DNA of 64,000 nt, taken from assembly GCA_013396655.1 (NCBI GenBank), contig WBMV01000268.1, positions 310,001 to 374,000 of the forward strand, read 5' to 3'. The position numbers and the translations under genes are program-made. Positions 25,361 to 42,028 of the stretch are shown here, piece after piece (position 1 is the stretch's first letter; each line of letters opens with the position of its first letter). Source of the DNA: Campylorhamphus procurvoides (Eukaryota; Chordata; Aves; Passeriformes; Dendrocolaptidae). Under the pieces are notes generated by a model. It did not search any database, was not told where the DNA came from, and worked only from the letters and a program-made list of their open reading frames with translations.

Positions 25361-25699
25361 CTAAAACCATCCAAAACCAAAGATGACTTTTTAGGAATAA
25401 TGAACTTAAATGACTTTTACAACAACTTCAGAAAGCACTTCTCACCCTGGACTTATGGAACCTATTTAGGCATCAATCTCCTCCTAAAAAGTGTTTACAA
25501 TTCAAGTTAGAAATGATCCTTTGCATAACTTTCTTCAAAAGGATCTCAAGTCGTCAGAAAAAAAGGCTTCAAGACTTCATATTTGAACTGTGTTAAACTG
25601 AACTAAAAGCTATCACCAAATTAAGTGTAAACAGCTACCGATTAGGGCATGTCCCCAGGAAGCACTGTATCTGCAGTGTCTCTGAAGACGATGGCTTAG

Positions 25700-25765
25700 T
25701 TGCAGAATTGTTGAAGATAGAAGTGCCCTTATAGAGATCTTTTAGTCCAACCTTGCCACTCAGGC
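25700..25765 (-). mobile_element. CR1 LINE 3' tail fragment, minus strand
   Basis: Read on the minus strand it gives 'caaggttggactaaaagatctctataagggcac', then 'caacaattctg', the shape of a CR1 3' end with several changes. Upstream sequence to about 25860 may belong to the same copy but is too diverged to call. Confidence 0.65.
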
Positions 25766-26987
25766 TGAGTCAGTGAGCACAGGCTGCCGCAGCCAGCAAT
25801 ACTGCACAAGTAGAATTCCAGATAGAAGCATCCTTCACCTCTTCATTGGGTTGTGTCCAAGAGCATATCAGGCATAAGGACAGGAGAACAGGCAAAAAGG
25901 AACCCAATTTTAGGGTATGAAGCCAGGAAGGAAGGTATCTGAAGTTCCTTAATTAGCTGTCTAAACTATTTCTGCATTTACTCAGTAACTCTTCAATACA
26001 AGAGACAAGCTTCAATACTGCGACATTTACTAGAGCTGACTACTTCATTTGATAAAAAACCTCCACCAGTTTTTCAAAAGCCAGCCTAGCACTTCCCTGT
26101 TTCAAAAGGCTTTTCCTTCTTCAACTCCATCAACTTTTCTGCGTCCTGGCTTTGACAAAATGAGAACCATTTTGCTTCAGCTGTTCAGCTGTCCTCCATC
26201 ATCCTTAATTTAAAATTACCTTTTTGACAACACTGATTAAAGAAGACACCGTGTTTTGCTCTTCTAAGAGTTTTGTATGTTGTTTTCCCATTAGTTGTTA
26301 TCTCTGTATGTTGCAAAAATTAAAAAAGTCTCATTTTCAACTAGTAGAATTTAGGAATCCATGACTTTCTTTAATGTATATCCATAAAGAGTAAGAGGGT
26401 AATTTAACTGTTATCTTATTCTCATTTCTGATCCTCATTTAGAAAAAAAAGAGGAAATTTTAATGTAGTGTTTATTACACTGAGAACCTTTAAGATTGGA
26501 AAAAAAGATCTGATCATTTTAGTTTCCATATACTGATGTAGATTTGTTTATTTTGTATTCTAACAAAAACAAATTACAAAACCAGCTGTCATACATGTTT
26601 GGAACACTTCCTTGGACTGAAATACTGTATCCACCAGCAGTTATCAATCAATCCTTAAATATTCACACATCAGTATTTGTAACATTAAACATTTTGAAAA
26701 GTTTCAGTTCTTGCAGATACAAATGAAAACAAATACACATGTACCAAGGTTCATCATCTGCAATCTGGCCTTAATGATCAAGCAATACAGGCTATCCGCA
26801 TAGCTCAATTATTCTGTCTCTATGCATATTCTACTAAACAATAAAAAATCTAATCTGTCTTGAAGAGAAATAACTGAAAGTAACTAAGAGGAAAAAATAA
26901 GTGAACACTTAGAAGTTTGACAAATAGAAGGAAAAAAGAAGAAGAAGAAATGGCAGATCTAAGATATCTAACGTGATATTTTAACTT

Positions 26988-27135
26988 CAGGACACCTGTC
27001 AGTGTTTAAGAAGCATTTGGACAAAGCCCTTAATAACATGCTTTAACTTTTGGTCAGCCCTGCAGTGGCCAGACAGTTGTACCAGATGTCTGTTGTAGGT
27101 CCTTTCCAGCTGAAATAGTCTATATTATAAATGTA
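26988..27135 (+). mobile_element. CR1 LINE 3' tail fragment
   Basis: About 150 bp on the plus strand: 'gtgtttaagaagcatttggacaaagcccttaataacatgctttaac' followed by 'tgtaggtcctttccagctgaaatagtct'. This matches the 3' end of a CR1 group whose tail reads 'ttgtaggtcccttccaactga' in better copies. The terminal octamers are decayed. Confidence 0.85.
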
Positions 27136-27487
27136 TTCAGCCACTTCCAAGAAAACATATCTTCCATAAAAGATTTAGTTTTAGACAGATACCATTCTTT
27201 CTACAGACATCGTGTTTCTCCAAGTTTTCAGTAACTAACTCTTCTGCAAGGCTGTGTAACCCTGAGTCTTTGTAACAGTGTCCTGCCAGTGAGGGGTCAT
27301 TTCCTAACAAATGCAGATCCACTACTATGTGTTATACAAAGGCTTAGAAGTATCACAGAGTTTCTGAGCTTGTTATGAATATGTCTGTGCTAAGATAAAA
27401 TGAGAGGCAGGAACAGAGATCGAAACAAGAATTCAAGACAAACAGGAACAGTAAAATCTAACTATTCATTTGTATTTTCTCTCCCAC

Positions 27488-27561
27488 CTGCACAATGTCT
27501 CTTTCTGCAAACTTTCCTCTTGAAGAAATCCTCACTACATCCCCATCCAGTTCTTCCATAG
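27488..27561 (-). CDS. CPNE8: CPNE8 coding exon (74 bp): copine domain, MEELDGD to RDIVQ
   Basis: 74 bp exon, acceptor ttgttttag, donor gtgggag. Two bases complete Ala342, then 24 codons (residues 343-366), MEELDGDVVRISSRGKFAER and DIVQ. The LDGD and AERDIVQF motifs are typical of the copine domain end. The exon ends in phase 0. Its pyrimidine tract is a TTTTG-type simple repeat rather than mixed C and T. The donor carries G at +3 (GTGGGA), still within normal GT donors. Confidence 0.95.
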
Positions 27562-30236
27562 CTAAAACAAAACAAAACAAACAAAAAAAAGACCTATGAA
27601 TTCTGGTACACAACAAAACAATCTCACCGAGAAAAAGTTCAGACAATTTACACTTTAGGGCAACAAACCCAACAACTGCTATTTAGGTAACTCTATAAAG
27701 TCATTTGCACCATAAAATACATCATGTCTTGTAGCTATTCTGCACTTTCTCATGGTGACAATACATAACTCTTGTCTTTATTGTCATCTTCAGAACAAAA
27801 CAGATCATGGTGAAGTCCTTATCCTTCCAGCTCTCAAACCAGCAAGTATATCTGGTTTTGTAAGGCTATATTTATACTTTCATAGGTGGAGAAGAATTCA
27901 TCTTCAGCAGCTATTGTTACAGAAGCTATCACAGGATACAACACAAAGAGGTAATAACTCAGATTCATACTGGAAAGGCAGTATCTGCTAATGCATAGGA
28001 ATGAAGAGCACTTACAAAAATGTATTAAATTTACTGGATAAGTTTTCTTGTATTTTCTGAGCAGAATCCAGGAAAAGTCTAAAATTCTCCATGTATCTGG
28101 AAATTATTCTAGGTAGAAGGGTATACCTGCTCTCTGGTCAGTATAGAAATGGATGGATTTGGGATCTCAGATATTTGCATCTGCAATTCTACAAACCTTC
28201 TTTCAGTGTATGTTATGAAAATCAAAGCCCTGCATCACTGAGTTTCTCAGGGGGTTACAAAGTGGGCTCAATTCACTGAAATCAGCATTTCAAAATCTAG
28301 TTTTTCTGAAACAAGAACTAGAAAGCATAAATGACACTATCAGGAGCCAAATTCAAGGTAAATGACAGCATATTTGTTCGAAGAAAAAATTAGTAGGTTT
28401 GTAGAGTGTGTGGAAAATAATGCTGTTGCAAAAAAAGTGCGTGTATTCAAACTAGGAGACTGAACAGTTATTTAAAGAAAATTCACTGAATAATTTCAAA
28501 ATACACATAAGGCACATCCTGCTCAGGCAACTCAAACCTAAAAACAGTATGCAGGGATGTACCATATTTACTTAGTCTGTTCTTAACATTCTCCAGGAAA
28601 GCACTCTATGCCATGTCAGATACAGAATACTCGGCAAAACAGCCCCCCTGATGTGACCTATTACAATCATGCTCACATCCCTAAGTAAAGCTCTGCCAAA
28701 TCTACCTGAGCCCCTCTGGTGGTCCCCAGGGGCTGAGAGATCTAGGGAGCAGTGATATCTGAAGAGGAGTAGTCTCCCTATACCAGGACTGAAGCTTCAG
28801 TGACACTTGAATTTCAAGACGGTGTGCCTGAACACACACTTCTTCAGAATCCATATTAGACATAGTGTCTGCTGTTTTTCCAGAAGGAATTTTTGCAAAT
28901 AGGAAAAGTCACTTCTCTGCCCTTGTGGGCACTAAGGGACTACAGAAATGGTATACACCTAATGGGTGAATCTCCCTGAGGCAGCACACTCAAGGATCCT
29001 GAGTCCAAAGATGGAAACTGCATCCTGCAGTACAAACAGAATCCCGACTTCAGGAAAGCAGCAGGGATGACACCCCAAGAACATGTCCTGACTGAGCTAA
29101 GGGGAGCCTGGGCAAACCCAAGGACTAGATAAACAGGGAAAAAGGGAAAAGGCAAGGGAGGGGTGAGAGAAAAGTAAGTAACATAGGACTAAAGTTGGAA
29201 TTCTTAGGAGTAAAAATGAAGTTTAGAAATTTACGTCATACCCTTATATGAATATAAACTATCTTTTCTCATTGATTGTGGCAGAAGTGTAAGTGTCCAC
29301 CTGGGCAATTTCTTGATGGAATAAGATACTTAAAATTATAACTAATACACCACTGCCAAAAAGCATTAAGAAAGTAAATTCCCAATAATAAATTTTTTGT
29401 CTTTTTTTTCCTTTTTTTCATACTCTTAGAATATTTGTATGAGAATTAACATATAGAGTCATTAGTCAACATTAAACATCTGTGGTAGCATTACTATATT
29501 TAATGTACAGTAGAAGGCATACTGTCTAACCAGATGTACTAGAAATAAAAAGAAAGGATTTAGGACTTTGAGGAACAGACAGACAGAGAATGTCTACACT
29601 TCATATTGCAGTGATATACACAATGGCACTCAATAAATTAGCACAAATAATGGAAGCAGCTTAGTTATTGCAATAACGAACAGTGTTCTAGAATATCATA
29701 TGAAAGAATATATAAATAACCTGGTAAATTCTCTCCTGCTTTAATATTCTCTCAATGCTACTACACGGTAAGACTCATTCCCATTATCAAGTGAAACCCT
29801 GTTTAACCCAGACCACCTCAAATGTATTCATTTTTTTCCTCAAAATTTTATTACTGCAGTTGAGATCAGTGTTTCCAGTCCACTGACATTTCACAAGGCA
29901 TCTAAATGTCTGTGTTGAAGAAATTCAATGTTACTTGAGTGTACTTAATTTACTGCATTGTTTTTTTTCCCACTGATCTTCTGGAGCTCTGTAAATGCTG
30001 AGCCCCCATATGGTTATGTGACTTGAAGAGAGAGCCTGAGGGACTACACAGCACCACATGGTAGCTTGTAATCATGCTGACTTATCAATCAGTCCAGCCA
30101 GAAATGTCAACAGTGCCTACTGCTTGTTTCAGATTATGTTCTTTTAAAGAACAATATTTGTTTGAAAAGCCACATATTACTAAAATGTAAGGAAATGTAA
30201 GAAAATAAAATCTAGAAAAGACACTAAAACACTTAC
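27562..30236 (-). other. CPNE8: CPNE8 intron
   Basis: 2675 bp GT-AG intron. Its 3' end on the minus strand is a TTTTG-type simple repeat that forms the pyrimidine tract. A GC-richer block lies at about 28620-29170. Confidence 0.88.
27563..27591 (-). repeat. TTTTG-type simple repeat forming a splice pyrimidine tract
   Basis: On the minus strand this is a T run followed by TTTG and TTTTG units that ends in ttttag at the acceptor of the 27488-27561 exon. It therefore occupies the position of the polypyrimidine tract. Confidence 0.85.
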
Positions 30237-30294
30237 CATCAAACTCTGCTGGTCCTACCCCCACTATAATTATGGACATTGGAAGCTTGGAAGC
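30237..30294 (-). CDS. CPNE8: CPNE8 coding exon (58 bp): copine domain strand IIIVGVG
   Basis: 58 bp exon, acceptor cttcttttcaag, donor gtaagt. It encodes residues 323-341, ASKLPMSIIIVGVGPAEFD, and G of Ala342. The strand SIIIVGVG with the following PAEF is nearly invariant among copines. Length fits the small exon expected here, and both junctions join in frame to the neighbouring exons. Confidence 0.96.
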
Positions 30295-33280
<2,986 letters not shown>

Positions 33281-33566
33281 TCATAATTAATACATTCTAC
33301 TACTAAATGAAAACTGAAAGAACATAGCTAATACAATATTGATGTTGATAATCTGAATGTGTTATATCAGTGAAAAAGCGAACTGCATCACTACCAAGAG
33401 GAGCACAGAGAGAATGTCCTTCATAGAACCATGAGCCATTAGAAAATCTAAGTTGTTTAATAGTTATTACCCTTGAGGAACATGGGTTGGTATGAAGGGC
33501 ATACACTAATATTGAATGGTTGGATTTATAGCACAAATAAAATTTATTAGAAATCAGCAGATTGCC

Positions 33567-33581
33567 TTTTTTTTTTTTTTT
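33567..33581. repeat. T homopolymer, 15 bases
   Basis: Uninterrupted T run in a CPNE8 intron. Confidence 0.9.
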
Positions 33582-34246
33582 CTATTTTGTCTTACAAAAC
33601 CAGGTTACTTCCTGTTGACCATGCTTGCAGAGTTATGGTTCACATTTATGTGCACATTTGTACAATGGCTGAACAAGCACCCTGCAACTCTGGCTTAGAT
33701 AGTCATCCTTTGCACCACCCACCTTCTCAAGACTCAACCTTCTCCCTGTGCTGTACCTGAACGCAAGATAAAATACATTCAGTGTCTGTCCCACCTCAGC
33801 CAAAGGACCCAAGAAGCAACTGCTCTTTGAAAATGAGCAGCTTCTGAATATTTGGAAAGTCCTGAAAGAGAGTGAGTCCATAGCAGCCACACTGAACTCT
33901 ACAGTGCGCAAACCACTAAACAATACCGTAACATTTATAGGAGTTTGGGGGAAGCTACAACTCACAGAAAGCCAACACTTTCTTCCCTTTCCCTCCCTAA
34001 GATTCAGATGGGTAGAGAAGCCATACAGACAGTGAACCTGCTGAATATAATCTATTTATATGCTGGCAGTAGGGACTGATAGTTAAATATCAAGATTATC
34101 AAGACCTAGTGTGAAATACTTTTTCACTATCATACAGAGACTTCTTTGACCTCATTTTTCCACAATGCTTATAATATTTGCAATGATGATTACAGTGTCA
34201 ATGGATGACCAGAGAGTAAAATAAAAAATTCATTATCCTTTCTGAG

Positions 34247-34268
34247 CTGTCTACATACTGTCTACATA
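34247..34268. repeat. 11 bp exact tandem duplication
   Basis: CTGTCTACATA occurs twice back to back. Confidence 0.9.
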
Positions 34269-36191
34269 CCTCCACTCAAGAAATGGAACGGAAATTTGGT
34301 TATTTTGAATTTTCCACTGACTAAAATGTTTGTGAATTTTTTGCAATAAAGATATCCTATGTGGAGGAGAGATTAGATAAGACACTAATTTGAATCTGGT
34401 GTAGTTTAGATAATGTTCTAACTGAGGGAAGGATAATAAACTCATTATCTGCTTAAAGAGCTTCTGAAGAGTTCTGAGATCACAACAGGACAGTAATATC
34501 TGACATTGTTTACGGAGATTTCATCAGAGACATATTTTTAAGTGGGTGGGATGTGGGAAGAAGAAATTTCTTTGAGACTAAAGGTAGGTTCAAAACGTAA
34601 CTGCAGGCCACTATCACATCTATGGGAGTCAACAGAACAGCCAAGAAATGGAGCCTTGAGGGAAAATGATGTTACTGAGAACTGGACTGATAAATAGATT
34701 GCATTAAGGATGATCACGCAGTAGAAATCTTTGTGGAGATGCTCAGCTTTCCCCCGTGATGTAGTGTGATTTGCCACCAGGAGTTCTCAAAGCTTGCAAC
34801 AACTTGATATTTAGACAAAAGTTCAGTGGGAGGAGTACAACTGCTGCTGGGCAGGCTTCTGCAATTCTGCAAAAGTTGACAAATATTCCTGAGAAACAAC
34901 TGGTGAGAAAAGGAACTCAATTCATGCCAATGCTCTGATAACATTAGATCAAAAGTTCCAATTTTTGCAATGAGCAGCAGGCTGGAGGTTAATTGCCAAG
35001 TTCTGAGCCAGAGAGCTCAGTTGATACAACCCCTTCTGAAGAAGAGGAAAGAGCCAGGGAAGTCAATGGGTTAGGTTACCAAATAATGTGCCTAATGAAG
35101 ACACTGAATGCCACATATATGGAAAACCACTGGAGAGATCATGCCAAAGGAAAGATTAAAGGAAGTAGCTACTTCCTAATGGCAAGCAATGTAATATGCA
35201 CATACATAATTTTAATGGTATGATCTGAAGATAAAACAACTAATCCTAAAGATAAATAATTCAAATCAGCTATCTAGCTATGCTAGGGTACACAGAAAAT
35301 TCTTTGCAATGCAGAATTTACAAATTATTTTTTACTGGTCTGTAGAACTAACAACAGTAAAATCAGATTGTAAATAAATATTTCTTGCCACAACAGTTAG
35401 CTATTTTGTAAGCTCATAAACTAAACATAACAGTACAATTATTTACACATCCCCACTTCTTTATTTCATAAACATTAGTTCTTTCTCTGTGTCTATAAAT
35501 AAAATCTGTTCAGGTAGTTCAGCTAAATCATCTAACCCATATCACTTTCCTATATCAATTCTTGGAGGTATTATACTGTCAAGATCTTGATCTCAGGATT
35601 AAAAGTCAAGATTTTGTCTGCTGAAATAAGGCCTTAAGAAACCTCCACAAACACAGGAGGGGTTTTACTTTGAGAAGTCAGATGAGGTGTTGCATAACAC
35701 AGCACCACAGCTCCCCAGTGGTGACTGCTGTATTATTGCCTTAAAAGTACCAGTACTGGCTGGGACTTGTTGGCACAGAGAGACCTCAAAGATTTTGTTG
35801 ACATGTTGAGATTTGAGGAACTCTGCCTGCCTAAAAAAACAGATTTATGTATTTTCTGTGAAGTAATAGTTCTGTGCTCTGAAAGACAAAAAGGAACATG
35901 ACAGAATGATCTCAAAAATGTTCTTTTATTATGATGTCCACTAAGATTGTAACACAGGGTGGATCAACTGAATCACCTGTATTTCTTTTTAAAAAGTGAT
36001 GATATTCTGCATAATACTAGCACATGGTCTTCAAACCTACTCAAAGATACAAGTTAATCACATTAGACTGAATAAACGACCATAAATACCTTTTTCAATG
36101 TTTTCATCATGTAACTGCCTGGTTTTTGTAAGTGATAGTTGTACTGACAATAAGAAGTTTTTGCAAAGAAGTTTTGTGTTGTGATGCTTAC

Positions 36192-36319
36192 CTGGCTACA
36201 TGATTAATTACAGGAGCAAAGTTTGTTGGTCCATAAAGCTGTACAGATTTTAGACTCCTGTAATATGCCTCCATTACACCATCAATTCCATGGCAGTATG
36301 GATTTTGAGGGTTTCCATT
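36192..36319 (-). CDS. CPNE8: CPNE8 coding exon: copine domain, second MIDAS loop
   Basis: 128 bp exon, acceptor ttttcattag, donor gtaagc. It encodes 42 residues (246-287), [20 protein letters not shown] through [13 protein letters not shown], and AG of Arg288. Thr277 in GPTNFAP sits where vWA domains place the second MIDAS threonine (inference by position). [18 protein letters not shown] is a conserved copine helix-loop. Relative to human as remembered, CHGIDG replaces CDGIEG. Confidence 0.96.
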
Positions 36320-39097
<2,778 letters not shown>

Positions 39098-39144
39098 CAT
39101 TGGAGGCAGTGAAATCAATAGCGACTGTGAAATTGATTTGGGTT
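39098..39144 (-). CDS. CPNE8: CPNE8 coding exon (47 bp): MIDAS motif strand of the copine domain
   Basis: 47 bp exon, acceptor tttctatag, donor gtaaga. One base completes Gly169, then residues 170-184, TQINFTVAIDFTASN, and G of Gly185. D179-x-T181-x-S183 is the copine form of the DxSxS metal-ion-dependent adhesion site seen in von Willebrand A domains. Copines bind magnesium or manganese here. The exon was found from splice sites plus the motif and is otherwise too small to stand out. Confidence 0.95.
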
Positions 39145-41966
39145 CTATAGAAAAAGCAAATACAGTCTTATTAATAGTTGTACTGTTATGCAGAAAAATA
39201 AACAAGCGATGGTAACATTATCTGTGGACAAACTATGGGACACTGACTTTCTAATACAGGAAATAAACACTGAAAATGTTCTTATGTAAGATTCCAGCCA
39301 AGGGCCACCCAACATTGTTTTATTAACACACTGAAAACAGTTACTTGACCCCATCCTTTTTTTCATTGTTTATGAAAAATCCTAAATCATTAATAAGATA
39401 ATTAATTGCCTTAAATATTATTATTGGATATATACGGATTCAGTGCTGCACAGATCATTACTGTTTTGCCAGAATTTAGTTGGCATAGAAATACATGATC
39501 TATTTCTTAAGTGGACAGGTCATTTTACCCTACATACCAAGAGATAAACCACAAGAGATGAGGAAAATATCTTTAAAAGGAACAACAGTATTTCTCACCT
39601 CACAAGCACAAAGCAGCCATTTTCTTTGGGGTTTTTTTGAGAGAGCGAAGTGAAACCTACTGTCTTTTAATAAGAGCTCCATCAGCACTCATATACACAA
39701 GGGAACAAAGCCTGAATGTAGCTTTTGACTAGGCTTGATAGCATTTGTAAGGATTACGGGTTTTTAAACAGAACATTGGAAGGAAACATGGATTTCCTCC
39801 TGTGGCTTCAGAATGACAACCAGCTGGTCTGATAGCAGGGGGGAGCAGTGGAGGGTTTGAGGATCACTTACTGCACAGAACTCCACAATGGAGCTAAGGG
39901 GGGAACTCACACCACTGGGAGGCTCCATCCTTTCCATGGCATTTAAGTCCCTAGTGATGGTGATTTCATAATTTCCCCTTTGCAGATGCTTGTTTGGCCA
40001 AATGCCATATCAACATACAGAAGATTTTTCAGATACAGCCTCCATAAGATCTTCTTCTTTTAGAGTCTTATTGCTCCCTAATACTCTCCACAGATACAAG
40101 AAATACATGGTAAAGCCTCCAAAATACATAGCTATGGCAGCCCTTGCCTTGGAACTTTCTCATGCCAGGTCTCCTCTAAACACCAAAATATGCATCCCAT
40201 TACACTATATGGTGTACTGCCTGGATTAAAACAGCTGTCATGAAAGGAGTTCTGAATTTCCATTCTGACCATCACTGATTCAATACAGTTCAGTTAAAAA
40301 TGTATGCCCAAAGCCCTTTGAATGCAAACAATGTGTAGGAATTCATTTCCAAAAACCTCGATGAAGGTAAGGCTTTTAACATGATGGGACAAAAACATTT
40401 CCTCTTATCTTCCACTAATCTGGGACAAAGAGAAGACAATATTTTTGAGTTGCAAAAGGATTCAGTTCCTGAATTCCACTGACGTACAAATGCCTAGCTC
40501 ACATTCTGTTCTAGTAAGGCAAATAGGCTAGAAACTTCTGCATGCAAGTATCTTTTCTGTCCACTAAGTATTGGAGCTTTGTGGTTTCTAATCTCTCTTC
40601 CAGACAAAAAAAAAAGGAGCAGATTATGAACTAGATTTGATAGTCATTCCTGTAAATTCAGTTGCATTCCTTTTCAAGGCTATATCCCTTACACTTCTGA
40701 GCTTATTCATATATTCGAAGGTGTTTTAATAGAAATATGTTATTAAGTGCTACAAGGAAGGAGAAATATGATTTTGAAACAGACATTATTTTTAGCACAA
40801 TGTACTTATTTTAAGTATGAGAAGGTCAGTGTAGCAAAATCCGTGATTAAGTAACAAGATGTAAGGAAAAGCCAGCTATTAAGATGGCACTACTTGATGT
40901 AATACTCAGATATAAAAGGGACATCCACCTCTTTCCTGCCATACTGCTATAAAAAAACAGTCTTATGTAGTAAAACAAAGGAAAAATTTATGGACAAACT
41001 TCTATTTAATTTTCCAAAGTTCTTCAAGAAAACAGTAGTCATATTGATGATACTGCTAATGGAATACCCCAATTAAACAGATGCAGACTCAAAACATAAA
41101 TGAAATTGAAACTGTACTCCCAATCTGTTACTATTACAGCTGTCAAATTTCCACTAAATCAGTATTAATTCTAGACACTTCAAATCAATGACAATGGAAG
41201 TTCTGAACATGAAGTATTTCATAAGCATCCATTTATGTAAGAGCAAATACTGTGTCTATTGCAGAATCAGTGTTTTCTACCTCTTTTCTAACTAAATAGA
41301 AGAAAAAGAGGCAACTAAAAAAACCCCAATTTTGGAGGACATACTTGATGGGAAAACAGACTGATTAATGACAAAAATCTTCTCTCCCCTCTTCCTTCAG
41401 AATCTGTCAACTGAACTGCAACTGATAAATAGTAATATTAAAGGAGACAAAGAAAGGAAGGGAGAAGCCAAGAAAATAGCTTGGAGTCTGAGCCTCCTCA
41501 TCATGTTTATGTAACTGGATATGTTGCAGAAAGAAAGGTAAGATTTTATACAAATACCTCTATAGTTTTCACTGAATGTACATAGAAATAACTGCATGAA
41601 TCACTATAAAAGATTCTAAATAAAAAAATTATAAGTATTAGTACTCATACTTTTAAACACAGAGCCCTCTACTGAATTATATTCCTTTTCTGTAAAAAGA
41701 GTGGAAAAAAGCTTAAGAGGAATTTCTCTGGCTGATCAGAAATCATTCCTCATTATCAACACCAATTCCAGCATTGTAAGTGAAGTTCCATAAAGCCAGT
41801 AACTATCTGCCGGCTTTACATAGGAAAGTACAGCCCCTAAGATGAGGAAACAATACAGCTCCTTACAGATACTACTTAGAGTGATCACATGCCCCGTATT
41901 AAATGAATTACTAGTGAACTATAACAAGACTGTGAAAACAAGAAAGGTTTGACGCCAATCACATAC
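39145..41966 (-). other. CPNE8: CPNE8 intron
   Basis: 2822 bp GT-AG intron. No recognisable mobile element or exon. Chance open frames only. Confidence 0.88.
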
Positions 41967-42028
41967 CCGCCTTTAATATAGTCAAGGAATGAAACTTCTG
42001 TTTCAATTAGGAAGGAAAGCAATGTTAC
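41967..42028 (-). CDS. CPNE8: CPNE8 coding exon: start of copine (vWA-like) domain
   Basis: 62 bp exon, acceptor gctttcag, donor gtatgt. It starts in phase 0 with GTA and encodes residues 149-168, VTLLSFLIETEVSFLDYIKG, then GG of Gly169. In copines this stretch joins C2B to the von Willebrand A-like domain. The FLDYIKGG motif just before the first strand of that domain is highly conserved in the family. Confidence 0.94.

Larger units (their letters stand above)
24088..27487 (-). other. CPNE8: CPNE8 last intron
   Basis: 3400 bp GT-AG intron. It holds two short CR1 tails in opposite orientations (about 25700-25765 and 26988-27135) and an ACCA-type simple repeat at about 25340-25360. Confidence 0.88.
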
